From: Batkoa obscura
Lineage: Eukaryota; Entomophthoromycota; Entomophthoromycetes; Entomophthorales; Batkoaceae
Assembly: GCA_030770535.1 (NCBI GenBank)
Contig: JASVEC010000019.1
Location: forward strand, 744,001-808,000
DNA length: 64,000 nucleotides
Direction: 5' to 3'
The translations under genes and the position numbers were made by a program. Below the pieces are notes generated by a model. The model did no database searches. It had not been told where the DNA came from and saw only the letters and a program-made list of their open reading frames with translations. Shown one piece after another: positions 24,163-34,809 of this stretch (within the stretch, counting starts at the first letter, position 1; every line of letters starts with the position of its first letter).

Positions 24163-25074
24163 CTTTCCAGTTTTACAGATAATATAATAAAAAATGCTTC
24201 AAAGGGTGGAAAAATAGCTGATGGCTATTTTTCTTCCTGAGAATATAGCCTATCTAACTTTGACTTTATCACATTAAATTATTTTAATATAGACTGCAAT
24301 CTCACTAAGTACAAACGTACTTTATAACTCTACTAATAATGGGATGGCCCAGGTTTATTTGTCTGTGAGCAATGGATTGGTGAGATTGGAAATTTTAAAT
24401 CCAATGGTGGTTTTTTACTCTTCTCTATGGACCTGAGAGCATAGGTAAAAAGTAGTGTAAAAAAATATTATTGTGTTATTTATGTTTAATTCGTTTACTA
24501 GTTTGACCTGGATGGAACTTTATTCAACAACTGCTTCATTAGTTAAAATTTTTAGCTTTAAATTAAAGAGTGAGGATAACATTGGATCGAAATCGTATAT
24601 TTCTAGTTCACCTGAGAAGCTCACAAACATCTTTGCCTTCAAATATAGTGAATAAAATCTCATCTTGTTTAATTTCAAATTTACTTACTTTGATATTAAT
24701 TAAAAATCCAGATTAATAACTAATATTTGTCTCAAAGCTTTTATTACTCCAGGGTTAGTGAGAGCTTTATGTCAGTTTTTGAATCACCAAAGCATACTAA
24801 GGTAGATATAAAAGCACGGAAATTTATGTTAGACTCCTATTTTGTATAAACCACACTTTTTTACGTTGGTTCTGTTGGAAGTCTTATAAAAAATGAAATT
24901 TACTAGGATTTAAACTAAAACACATAATCAAAGAAGTTTCTAAGCAGAATAATATCTGTTGTTGTTTATTTATTAAAGGATTTTTTATACAAAAAGTAGG
25001 TTTAATCCTATATGTTTATTAATGGTAAGTTAGAATCATATATAGAAATAAAAGACTTATAACAAATTAGGCTA

Positions 25075-25474
25075 TGTGAAATATCGCTTTGTCAGTCCCA
25101 TGGTTAATTATTTTGATTTGTTATGAGAATTTCTAGTTCCACCCAAAAGAATATTATCTTCTCATTTTGATACTTATACTTTTCAGAGTATAAAAGAGTT
25201 TACAGAATATAATAGTTCGAGGCTTTTTAACTGAATTAATCCCTGATATCTCGAACATTTAATAAAGCCACTAAGTTTTCTTAATAGTATTTTACATAGA
25301 TTTTACATTAGTATTGTCTATTCTATTTGTCTTATATAGCTTGTAACCTATTACGTGCTATTCCTCATAACCCAAGTCTATCTTAGTCACATAAACTAAG
25401 ACCTTTTGACTTATAGTGTAGTCAACCCAGCAATAGCTGTTCTTGACTCCAAACCCTGAGTACCAGATTTCACA
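25075..25474 (+). repeat. 5' LTR
   Basis: 400 bp from TGTGAAAT to ATTTCACA, matching the 3' LTR by eye throughout. This is the short LTR form, lacking the ~64-bp segment found in two solo LTRs. Confidence 0.95.
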
Positions 25475-25603
25475 TTTGGCGCTCATAACTGGGAAAGCTC
25501 TTATAACTATTTTAGATAGCCTTTATAATCTTTCCTTTACGGTCCTTACCGCGTAACCACCCCAAACAAAGAAAAACCCCCTTAACCTCCTTAATTCTCA
25601 ACT

Positions 25604-28120
25604 ATGGTCGACAATGGTCTTGTACCTTATTTTGCGGACTCAAAATACCTTCTTGATAACCGTCAACAGTTGATCATCACTGAATACGACATGGGTAGTA
25701 GTGATGAAGAGGAAGCTAGTGTTCTGACCCCAGAAATAGAAACTGCTGCTTTAAATCAAGCTGCACTACCTCCTCACGTTGTAAACTCAGTCGTTACCTA
25801 CGGAGCTGTCCCTATGCACGTCCTTGATGGTGACCTCTCCGCTTGGAGACAATACCAAAATAGTGGCTCCAGTACTCAAATCAATTTTCGTGCCCAGTAC
25901 CAAACGGTACCTACCCTTTCCCACGTTCAACAATATCTAGTAGAGTTCCTGCACAACAAACTCATCCAGATGGTTGGTGAACTCGACCGTCTTTCAATTC
26001 ATAACAATGAATTGTCTACCTCTTTAAGCTCACTTTTAGCTACGGTTAACAACCTTTCCATGATCAGTAACCAAAAGAGTGGTGTCATCGCCCCTTCAAA
26101 TGAACTCCATGTTAGTAAGTTAAATGAGCTCAATCAAAGACTCAATAACACCGTTACCTATGAAGCCCACAGAGAGTTAGTAAGAGAAGTAGGAGATCTC
26201 AAAGCTGAATTACGTCAGCTCGATACTGCTCTACATTCTGAACTTGTTAAAATCTCCGATGAGATCAACCTTTCCCTCACTGAGATCAATGACCATACTA
26301 CTGAAAGAATCTCAGATATTGACGGAAAAACAAAAGCCACTTTCGCAGAACTCCACAGATCGCTAATGAATAAATTCAAAGAGTATAATCACCGCTTATC
26401 CTGTATTGAACAATCCCCTCCATCTACTTCAACCAAAGATGCTAGAATCTTGGCTTTAGAACAAGATTTAGCTGTTTGTAATGAACAAATGGCTCAACAA
26501 GTGACTACCATTAGCCAGCTTATCACCTCCAATAATAATTTGAAGGAACAAATTAGACTGGACAAAGAACAAACAGTAGTTGACTGGGAGGAAATCTCGC
26601 GTAACATACAGAGTACCAGAGAAGAGCTCATTCTTCTTCAGACTAAGGTAGCTTCAAATACTAACCAAATCAAGGCATCTTCTTGCAATTGTAGAAAGGA
26701 GCGTATTGCTGTTTCAGCACCTCCCTCCAGACTCTCGAGTTACAGAGACGTTCCAAGATACAATATGTATGATCTGGGTGATAGTGCCACAGAATCTATC
26801 TTTGGTACTGAATATCAAATAAACCATAAGTATCATGGGTCTGTTCACTTGGTACAACCGGATGATCAAACAAAGAAAGAAGAGAACTCTCCCCAAGTTT
26901 CCACATACCTACCCCAATCAAATCCTAGAATGACTGCTGTACCTACTGATGGTATTTACTCAAGAAATCCTGCTACAGGATCTAACGCTGATCCAATACG
27001 ACCTCGTGTACAATCTTATGCTGAAGTCAACCTAGCCAATCCTTTTAACAAAAATAAGTCATCACATATTGCCCCTCAAATCGCTCAACATATACCCTAT
27101 GAGAAATCTTCACCTCACTACGTACAAGCCGATCCGATTACTGTTCAACATGATCATGGTATATCACACAATACCCATGACGCTTATTTTAGTCATCCTG
27201 GACCTTCTGGTAACGATCCAAAATCACATAGCTTCTCAACACACCGCCACAACTACCCAAGAAGCTCCCAACCTGTTAACACAAAGTTTAATTTTAGTCT
27301 TTTATTCAATCCAAGTGAAATTACTGCTACTACCTTCATTAAAGCTCTAGAAGTTCATCTCGATGCTAACAACTGGACCTATGAATGTCGTCCTCAATGC
27401 CTTTTAGGTCAACTACAAACAAATGAACTTTCTTGGTGCATGACTTTACCTGACGACTTACGCAGTAATTGGGATTCCTTCAAAAAGGCGTTTATAGACC
27501 ATTATGATTCCGATGTAAAAATGGAAGCAAAAAAGGCAGCCCTCTTATCTTTACGTTTAGACGACGAAAATAAACTTGAGAGTTTCATTACAAACGTAAG
27601 AAATCGTGCTAATGCCTTAATTTCCTGTGGAAAGTTAAGCGTTACAGACCTCCGCCTGGCCTTCCAGCGAAACCTTCCAAGTCATATCGCATGCCTTTTT
27701 CTAGATCCTCACCATAACATCACCAACGTTACACAGATGATAGAGATTTTAGAATTATACCTTGGAAGTCCAAAAAGTGAAGTTAGACCCAAGAAATTAT
27801 ATGTTAATCACATAGATAAAGGGATGGACAACAACGAATACCTTCATTGTTTTACCATCACTCAACAACACTACTCCAACCATCGTAAATCTCGAGTATT
27901 TACTGGATGCTGGAACTGTGGTGAATATGGACACATTACCGTTAACTGCACTGAACCAAAGCCAGAAAATGGTATTTTTAAATATTATTTCGAAAAGAAT
28001 GTTCGCAACAATGAACGTTTCAATAAAAATAAACAAATAAATCACCTCAATTATAACGATACTGAAGGCGATGATACTGAGAAGTTTGTCGACTCCGATA
28101 ACGAGTCAAAAAACTTCTAA
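25604..28120 (+). CDS. gag-like protein of the LTR element
   Basis: 838 codons. The first ~370 residues are rich in predicted coiled coil (NNELSTSLSSLLATVNNLS and similar heptads). A retrotransposon gag/capsid-like region sits around 560-720 (LDANNWTYECRPQCLLGQL, WDSFKKAFIDHY). One zinc knuckle follows, CWNCGEYGHITVNC. It packages the element RNA in the known family. The long coiled-coil N-terminus is unusual for a Ty3-type gag. Confidence 0.9.
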   Translation: MVDNGLVPYFADSKYLLDNRQQLIITEYDMGSSDEEEASVLTPEIETAALNQAALPPHVVNSVVTYGAVPMHVLDGDLSAWRQYQNSGSSTQINFRAQYQTVPTLSHVQQYLVEFLHNKLIQMVGELDRLSIHNNELSTSLSSLLATVNNLSMISNQKSGVIAPSNELHVSKLNELNQRLNNTVTYEAHRELVREVGDLKAELRQLDTALHSELVKISDEINLSLTEINDHTTERISDIDGKTKATFAELHRSLMNKFKEYNHRLSCIEQSPPSTSTKDARILALEQDLAVCNEQMAQQVTTISQLITSNNNLKEQIRLDKEQTVVDWEEISRNIQSTREELILLQTKVASNTNQIKASSCNCRKERIAVSAPPSRLSSYRDVPRYNMYDLGDSATESIFGTEYQINHKYHGSVHLVQPDDQTKKEENSPQVSTYLPQSNPRMTAVPTDGIYSRNPATGSNADPIRPRVQSYAEVNLANPFNKNKSSHIAPQIAQHIPYEKSSPHYVQADPITVQHDHGISHNTHDAYFSHPGPSGNDPKSHSFSTHRHNYPRSSQPVNTKFNFSLLFNPSEITATTFIKALEVHLDANNWTYECRPQCLLGQLQTNELSWCMTLPDDLRSNWDSFKKAFIDHYDSDVKMEAKKAALLSLRLDDENKLESFITNVRNRANALISCGKLSVTDLRLAFQRNLPSHIACLFLDPHHNITNVTQMIEILELYLGSPKSEVRPKKLYVNHIDKGMDNNEYLHCFTITQQHYSNHRKSRVFTGCWNCGEYGHITVNCTEPKPENGIFKYYFEKNVRNNERFNKNKQINHLNYNDTEGDDTEKFVDSDNESKNF

Positions 28121-28296
28121 GTGGGAGGATAAATGAGGATCCCCCTTCCACGAAGTTAAAAATTCCTCCTGATCCAGATGATAGCACTGGATTAGACCTT
28201 AAAGTTAATACGCTTTCAAAATTTGACCCCTCTACCCTCATCCTAGCACTTCCTTCGCGAATTCGTGGTAGACCTAAAAAGAAAAGAGTTCCTGTT

Positions 28297-31200
28297 GTGG
28301 AAATCCCTAAAGTCATTCCACCTCGAATTTTCAAGCTACCTGATAACTCTATTAATGCTCCTGATTCGATTCCAATGAACGAGATCTCCAAACCTTACAT
28401 CTCACAATTATCCGATTTATCTAAACTATCCCTCACACAAAGCGAACTAGATAACACGCATCAGTGGTTAACCAATGTTACGATCCCAATCCCGCTAGAC
28501 AAGATCTTAACTGGAGAATCAGACTTAGCAATTGCATTTAGAAAAATTATTAGAGAATACCAGAATCCAAATAAACAGATTCTTTTAGTAAACCTCGATG
28601 ACAAAGCTAACTCCATCGATTGTACTTACATCAATGCGTCAATTTATAAAAAGAATGTACGCATCATATTAGATAGTGGAGCTCCTATCAATTTCATATC
28701 GAGTCGTCTGGTAAAACGATTATCCTTTAAACCAGATATAGATTGCTCAGACACCTTTGGTACAGCTGGAACTGGAACTACTACAGCGCTAGGAGCATAC
28801 TCATCAATACCAATCAAATTTGGAAAACTAACCTTAGCCTTTCCAGCAATAGTATTAGAAAGTGAAGGTTATGACTTCCTCCTAGGCACCGAATTCTTTG
28901 TGAAACACGGTTGTCAATTGTTGTACGATCAAAATATCTTAAAAATATTAGATCAATCCATCCCAATGTACTACAATAAACCAAGAGACCTATCTATCAA
29001 TATGATAAACAATAAATCTCCTGGCTGCCGTATAATGAACTATCGGACCAACAATAAATTAATTGATGTCACTCTCTGCGGATCAGAATCCGTAATTCAT
29101 CAATATCCAGAGATAGCATATAAACAGTCTGGAATTCCCGTTATTTCTCCTAAGAACTTATTAATACCGCCTAAGTCACAGATAGTATTAGATACTGAGA
29201 TCTCACTATGGATACCTAAGGAATTCCATTTATCTATATATAGTATAGAAGGTGTCTCACAATTAGAACCACTAACTATGCCCGGAATTTTAGGCAACAA
29301 CATGAATGAGACTATCAAGTTATTACTTGCAAACATTACCAAAAAAGAAATCAATATCTCTAGAGGCCAACAGATTGGCACGATATACGTAGAAAACAAC
29401 GCCTTGATTAATACTTTCAGTAAATTTGCAACACTAGAAGAATTTCAAATTCACGAAGAGGCCCCAAATAACCAAGCCCTTTTTGTGGAAAAAGACACTA
29501 TTAACCATCTAAACCAAGATGAACAACTCCAATTTTATAAATTGCTGGAGGAATATAAAGACATATTCGCAACTTCAGAAGAAGATATTGGTTGCGCTCG
29601 CAATACTAAACATAAAGTATATACATGTGATTCATTACCCGTCGCAACTAAAGCATATCGTAAATCTCAATCTGAACTCAAAGCAGAACGAGAAGAAGTT
29701 CAAAAACTCTTAAGGCTAGGTTTAATCATTCCTTCAAATAGTCCATGGGCCTCCCCCCTTATGATCGTTAAGAAAAAAGATGGAACTAATAGAGTAGTTA
29801 TGGACTATAGAAAGCTTAACAAAATCACAAAGAAAGATGTATACCCTCTACCCAGAATAGACGATGCGGTTGACCGATTACAAGGTGCTAAATACTTTTC
29901 AGCAATGGATTTAATCTCAGGATACTGGCAGGTAGAAATGGATCCAGAAGACCAAGAAAAGTGCGCTTTAATAACTTCTGAAGGACTATTTCAACCAACT
30001 AGGATGCCACAAGGCCTTTCGAACGCTCCCGCTACATTCCAGCGTCTTATGGATAATACACTAGGTGACCTTAAACTTTCGTGCGTATTAATTTACTTAG
30101 ATGACTTGAATGTGTTTTCAAGAACTTTTATAGATCACTTAACTCATCTTAAAGCAGTATTTGAGCGCCTCCGTCAAGCCAATCTAAAGTTAAAACCAAA
30201 GAAGTGTTCATTCTTCCAAACTAGTTTGGAATTTCTAGGCTATAAAGTCTCTGACAAAGGACTAGCCCCTATTCCAAATAAACTAGATGCAGTGAAGGAG
30301 CTTCTCCCCCCAACTACGATGCGGGAGGTACAAGTATTCCTTGGATTAATGAATTATTATCGAAGGTTTATAAAAGACTTTTCGAATTTAGCTACCCCAC
30401 TGTTCCAATTACTAAAGAAAGAAGTCAAGTTTCAATGGAAGGAAGAACACCAACAAGCTTTTGAAGAGCTTCGCAACAAGCTGCTTAACGCCCCAGTATT
30501 GATGTTTCCAAATTTCTCAAAGCCCTTCTCACTACATACTGACGCTAGTCTAACTGCAGTTGGAGGTGTTTTAAGTCAACTCGATGATAACAATTGTGAA
30601 CACCCAATAGCCTATACCTCTAGGACCTTGTCGAAACACGAAAGGAACTACACTACAACAGAGAAAGAATGCCTTGCAATTATTCATGCTATAAAGGCAT
30701 TTAGACCGTATATCTACGGCACTCACTTTACTGTTATTACTGATCATGTTTCCCTAAAATGGTTGTATTCAATCACTAATCCTGAAGGACGTTTAGCTAG
30801 GTGGGCTCTAAAACTACAATCGTATAGTTTTGATATAGTATATAAACCAGGTAAAGATCATCAAAATGCAGATGGGCTTAGCAGGTTACCCAGAATTTGT
30901 CTAGCTACCCCCATAGATGATGATTTGTACAATCTATTGGGTAATAAAGATAAATGGCCGCAGCAGCAGCCTGAACTCAAACAATGGCTTGAGAAAAACG
31001 CTCAAAATATCATTGTAAGAGATAATGCCTTGTATAAAAAGATTAAGGGAACATATATTCCATATATTAGGCCTTCTTCACGACTATCTGCATGCCAACA
31101 ATTCCATGATGTAATCTGTGGACATTCAGCCTTCCAAAAAACATACGATACTATGAAAGTCTCCTGCTATTGGGAATCAATGATACCAGATTTGGAAGAC

Positions 31201-32130
31201 TTTATAAATAATTGCGATGTTTGCAAGAGGGAACAAAGTAAAATAAAAGCTACAGCCTATAAGTTTATTTTACCTAAACATGCATTTCACACGGTAAGTA
31301 TAGATGTAATAGGTCCTCTCTGTGAGGCCTCCTCGGTAAGAGGGAACAAATTTATTGTTGTAGCTATCGACCATCTAACTAAGTGGGTTGAAGCAAAAGC
31401 AATACCAAATCAGACTTCCTTTCACATATCTAAATTTATATACGAGGATATTATTTGTAGGCATGGAAGCCCTCAGGTGATACTTACTGATAACGCTGCC
31501 AATTTTGTTAACCTGGTTCTCCCGAAATTAGCTAGACTAATGGCCATAAAGCATTCTACTGCAGCTCCATATCATCCTGAAACTAACGGAATGGTTGAGA
31601 GAGTAAACGGTACACTAGTACGTATATTAAGGAAGCTGGCTTTCGATAAAACTAGCTCTTGGGATGAATATCTACATTCTGCTATTTTAGCATATAGATA
31701 TTCAGTACATAGTATTACCAAAAAATCCCCTTTTGTTATGCTTTATGGGAGACATCCGGGACTCCCCATATCATTCGCTCCTTTGATAGTTAGACAAGAA
31801 GAGATGAGTCCTGACATGTACTTGCTTAAGCTAACAAAAAAACTAATAGCTATCCAAGTTGACGCCTTTAATGCATTGACAGACTCGAAAACAAGGAGGT
31901 ATCGACAAGACATTTCTCGACTTCCTCGTCTAGCTGTCTTCAAAGTAGGTGATATCGTTCATCTGTACCCTTCCTATAATCAATCTAGAAAAAATAAACT
32001 AGCATTGAAATGGGATGGACCATATGAAGTCATACATAAACACTTGTATGATAGCTATTCAATTAAACATAAACGAACAAGCGTTATATATAACCGAGTC
32101 CATGCCAAGTTTCTCAAATCAGCAATGTGA
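28297..32130 (+). CDS. pol polyprotein of the LTR element
   Basis: 1277 codons from the first Met. Domains in order: aspartic protease (ILDSGAPINFISSRLV), reverse transcriptase (VVMDYRKLNKITKKDVYPLP, catalytic LIYLDDLNVF), RNase H (LHTDASLTAVGGVL), integrase zinc-binding HHCC region (ICGHSAFQKTY, NCDVCKRE), integrase core with D, D and E (VSIDVIGPL, ILTDNAANF, PETNGMVERVNG), and a C-terminal GPY-like module (KWDGPYEVI). No chromodomain is seen. The family normally makes pol as a gag-pol fusion by recoding. Confidence 0.95.
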   Translation: MEIPKVIPPRIFKLPDNSINAPDSIPMNEISKPYISQLSDLSKLSLTQSELDNTHQWLTNVTIPIPLDKILTGESDLAIAFRKIIREYQNPNKQILLVNLDDKANSIDCTYINASIYKKNVRIILDSGAPINFISSRLVKRLSFKPDIDCSDTFGTAGTGTTTALGAYSSIPIKFGKLTLAFPAIVLESEGYDFLLGTEFFVKHGCQLLYDQNILKILDQSIPMYYNKPRDLSINMINNKSPGCRIMNYRTNNKLIDVTLCGSESVIHQYPEIAYKQSGIPVISPKNLLIPPKSQIVLDTEISLWIPKEFHLSIYSIEGVSQLEPLTMPGILGNNMNETIKLLLANITKKEINISRGQQIGTIYVENNALINTFSKFATLEEFQIHEEAPNNQALFVEKDTINHLNQDEQLQFYKLLEEYKDIFATSEEDIGCARNTKHKVYTCDSLPVATKAYRKSQSELKAEREEVQKLLRLGLIIPSNSPWASPLMIVKKKDGTNRVVMDYRKLNKITKKDVYPLPRIDDAVDRLQGAKYFSAMDLISGYWQVEMDPEDQEKCALITSEGLFQPTRMPQGLSNAPATFQRLMDNTLGDLKLSCVLIYLDDLNVFSRTFIDHLTHLKAVFERLRQANLKLKPKKCSFFQTSLEFLGYKVSDKGLAPIPNKLDAVKELLPPTTMREVQVFLGLMNYYRRFIKDFSNLATPLFQLLKKEVKFQWKEEHQQAFEELRNKLLNAPVLMFPNFSKPFSLHTDASLTAVGGVLSQLDDNNCEHPIAYTSRTLSKHERNYTTTEKECLAIIHAIKAFRPYIYGTHFTVITDHVSLKWLYSITNPEGRLARWALKLQSYSFDIVYKPGKDHQNADGLSRLPRICLATPIDDDLYNLLGNKDKWPQQQPELKQWLEKNAQNIIVRDNALYKKIKGTYIPYIRPSSRLSACQQFHDVICGHSAFQKTYDTMKVSCYWESMIPDLEDFINNCDVCKREQSKIKATAYKFILPKHAFHTVSIDVIGPLCEASSVRGNKFIVVAIDHLTKWVEAKAIPNQTSFHISKFIYEDIICRHGSPQVILTDNAANFVNLVLPKLARLMAIKHSTAAPYHPETNGMVERVNGTLVRILRKLAFDKTSSWDEYLHSAILAYRYSVHSITKKSPFVMLYGRHPGLPISFAPLIVRQEEMSPDMYLLKLTKKLIAIQVDAFNALTDSKTRRYRQDISRLPRLAVFKVGDIVHLYPSYNQSRKNKLALKWDGPYEVIHKHLYDSYSIKHKRTSVIYNRVHAKFLKSAM

Positions 32131-32227
32131 TTCAATGAATACAATTTGTAACTAGTCAAATTCCATCTCATAGGTTCTCGGTAAGTAAGCCATAAAAATT
32201 CACTATATCAAATCATAGGGAGGGAAA

Positions 32228-32627
32228 TGTGAAATATCGCTTTGTCAGTCCCATGGTTAATTATTTTGATTTGTTATGAGAATTTCTAGTTCCACCCAAA
32301 AGAATATTATCTTCTCATTTTGATACTTATACTTTTCAGAGTATAAAAGAGTTTACAGAATATAATAGTTCGAGGCTTTTTAACTGAATTAATCCCTGAT
32401 ATCTCGAACATTTAATAAAGCCACTAAGTTTTCTTAATAGTATTTTACATAGATTTTACATTAGTATTGTCTATTCTATTTGTCTTATATAGCTTGTAAC
32501 CTATTACGTGCTATTCCTCATAACCCAAGTCTATCTTAGTCACATAAACTAAGACCTTTTGACTTATAGTGTAGTCAACCCAGCAATAGCTGTTCTTGAC
32601 TCCAAACCCTGAGTACCAGATTTCACA
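32228..32627 (+). repeat. 3' LTR
   Basis: 400 bp, TGTGAAAT to ATTTCACA, followed by the GCTA target duplication. Confidence 0.95.
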
Positions 32628-33015
32628 GCTAGGGTAAAGTATGCATCAATTTGTTAAAGTTGAGTTTAAGAGGCCAGGGTTATAGAGGTTACAGAGGTTA
32701 TGGTTTGGGTCAGAACTAGAGCTAAAGTAAAGGGTCTGGGAAATCTTAAAAATATAACAAAAAGATTATCTGATGAGTCTGTAATCCACGTCCACTTCAT
32801 AAATATTTTAGCAAAAATTAAATTTTACATTTTTTTTGAGTCTAAACTCTAGGTTGATTCCATTTTTAGATTGCTGTTCTGATAATTAATGGGTTAAAAT
32901 AATCTTAGGGAAGATCACAATGATAAATCGCTACTGTTTATGTTAATACTTACGATATCCTGTAGCTTTTAAAGAGATTTTATTTATAGTGGTTTTAACT
33001 TTACATTAGACAAGC

Positions 33016-33122
33016 ATATAGGGATGTATTTTTGTTTTTAAGAATTTCACTAACAAATTTTCCGCTCAAATAGCGCTTAAAAGATGGAAAAAATGCTGAA
33101 GCTAAAAAAGACATCCCCATAT
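33016..33122 (+). mobile_element. MITE family A
   Basis: ATATAGGGATGTATTTTTGT at the left and ACATCCCCATAT at the right, with the full interior. It sits inside the duplicated small-peptide segment; the other copy of that segment (21.2-21.6 kb) has no MITE there. Confidence 0.9.
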
Positions 33123-33142
33123 AAACACTCAGGATTCATAAA

Positions 33143-33352
33143 ATAAGCCTTGAATTAATCATTGCTATTACTCTATCCATTTCAGCACTTAAAGCTCATT
33201 CAACTAATCAAGAGAATATAATTTCTCCAATAGAAGCCGATATTGTTAGTCATACTGAAAAAACACCGATTTATAATGAACCGTAGTACACTATTCTGTA
33301 AAGAAACTATTCATGTTTTTTACTTTTTGATGAAATGGTTGTTTTGTGTTTA
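33143..33352 (+). pseudogene. Decayed copy of the small secreted-peptide frame
   Basis: Parallels 21387-21590: SLELIIAITLSISALKAHSTNQEN against the signal-like start of the other copy. The position of the start ATG reads ATA here, and the frame ends after about 50 codons (IYNEP). The downstream DNA (TTCATGTTTTTTACTTTTTG) also matches. Either this copy has died or neither copy is a gene. Confidence 0.4.
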
Positions 33353-33992
33353 TTATTTAACAAAACGTTCGTTATTCATCTTACTATGCACCTTTTTTTT
33401 ATAAAAAATGTGTGTCTAATGCTTTGTTTATGAGGATAAAAAACCAAGTACTTAACTGGTTTAGAGGATAACTAAACTTAGAAGATATTTTCTGGGAGTG
33501 TAAAAATAAACACCATTGATTCCTTACATTTTGAAGGGAGACAAACCAAGAATGGGCCCATTATGTATCTGCTCTGCAGAATAAAGCCCATTAATTTATA
33601 AGGGCAAAAAAGTTGAAGATAAGAGAGAGAAGAGTCCACGGATTAAACTTAAGAATTATAAAGCTCTTTCAAGAGACCCACAAACCAGTTGAAAAGATAA
33701 CGGCTTTGGAAATTTGGATTAGCTGTCCTATTTTTTGATATATCATAGAAGCGAGGACGGTCTAAATAGATTGGAGGTTAGGGATGGGCCATTCCTAATG
33801 TAAGACAATGGATTGAGAGTCAAAAGGTGCAGAGGCGGAGCGGTGGAGTAAGGATAAATCAGTTGAATAGGATTGTTAATATATGATATAGATTTGTGTA
33901 ATTTCTTGTGAGTATTGAGCAGAGTGAAATCCAATCGGGGATATCTTTATATATGTAGGCTAGTTCAAGGTTGAATCTCTTTAGGAAAAAAT

Positions 33993-34046
33993 AGATAGGG
34001 AGGTGTTTTTTTGGCTTCGTTCTTTTTCCATCTTTTAAGCACTATT
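33993..34046 (-). mobile_element. MITE family A, truncated half
   Basis: Reads ATAGGGAGGTGTTTTTTTGG through to AAGCACTATT and then stops where the DNA transposon begins. The second half of the MITE is not found at the transposon's right end. Confidence 0.65.
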
Positions 34047-34276
34047 GGGGTGGTTCGAATTGGTTTCAGAATTTACTTACAAGTTAATCCAAATTTTGAA
34101 TTTTTAAATTTGTGTCTAATGTGACGGTCAAATCTAAAAAGCCCAAAATTAAATCTCTTTATTTAAAACTTATTTTGATTGTTTCCTTTTCTTAAATAGC
34201 TAATTTTTTTAACTATATATTTTATGTTGTTTCTATTAAATATTTAATAGATATATAATATATAACTATATAATAA

Positions 34277-34765
34277 CATGGGGATGTGAAATCTGGTACT
34301 CAGGGTTTGGAGTCAAGAACAGCTATTGCTGGGTTGACTACACTATAAGTCGAAAGGTCTTAGTTTATGTGACTAAGATAGACTTGGGTTATGAGGAATA
34401 GCACGTAATAGGTTACAAGCTATATAAGACAAATAGAATAGACAATACTAATGTAAAATCTATGTAAAATACTATTAAGAAAACTTAGCGGCTTTATTAA
34501 ATGTTCGAGATATCAAGGAATAATTCAGTTAAAAAGCCTCGAACTATTATACTCTGAAAAGTATAAATATCAAAATGAGAAGATAATATTCTTTTGGATG
34601 GAGCTAGAAATTCTCATAACAAATCAAAATAATTAACCATGGGACTGACAAAGCGATATTTCACAGGGGTGTGTTTTTTTGTTTAAGAATTTTACTACAA
34701 TCTTTCCACTCAAATAGCGCTTAAAAAATGGAAAAATAATGAAACTAAAAAAAACAGCCCCATAT
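34277..34765 (+). mobile_element. MITE family A split by a solo LTR
   Basis: The first 8 bp (CATGGGGA) lie at 34277-34284 and the remainder at 34666-34765, ending CAGCCCCATAT. The solo LTR sits between. The related transposon copy at 63.7 kb has no MITE at this point, which gives an empty-site comparison. Confidence 0.88.
34285..34665 (-). repeat. Solo LTR, short form, inverted
   Basis: 381 bp, TGTGAAATCTGG to ATATTTCACA, the reverse complement of the LTR of the complete element, with a small internal deletion. It is flanked by GGGGA and GGGGT, a near match. It lacks the 64-bp segment of the long form. Confidence 0.92.
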
Positions 34766-34809
34766 AAATAGAGTTATTTGACTTTATTTTTTGTTGAAAT
34801 AAAAATAAA

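Larger units (their letters stand above)
19006..25074. other. Repeat-rich, gene-poor stretch
   Basis: Six kilobases between tyrosinase and the LTR element. Contents: one solo LTR, seven MITE copies and one short possible secreted-peptide frame, each listed separately. The remaining DNA is AT-rich. Several frames of 60-77 codons are present but show no domain, no splice pattern and no signal that I trust. Confidence 0.6.
25075..32627 (+). mobile_element. Ty3/Gypsy-type LTR retrotransposon, looks whole
   Basis: A 7553-bp element with two 400-bp LTRs that look identical by eye. GCTA lies directly outside both ends (25071-25074 and 32628-32631). A primer-binding-site-like TGGCGCTCATAACTGG lies just after the 5' LTR, and a purine run (AGGGAGGGAAA) just before the 3' LTR. 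It has two long reading frames, gag then pol in a different frame, with domain order protease, RT, RNase H, integrase. That order places it in the Ty3/Gypsy family. No envelope frame is seen. Codons are clearly GC-richer than surrounding DNA. Matching LTRs imply a recent insertion. Confidence 0.95.
32632..33992. other. Gene-poor stretch between mobile elements
   Basis: Contains one MITE and a decayed copy of the small-peptide segment, listed separately. The rest is featureless AT-rich DNA. A 63-codon minus-strand frame near 33743-33934 is not convincing. Confidence 0.55.

Noticed and set aside
33743-33934. 63-codon minus-strand frame
   Set aside because: Low-complexity composition, no supporting context.
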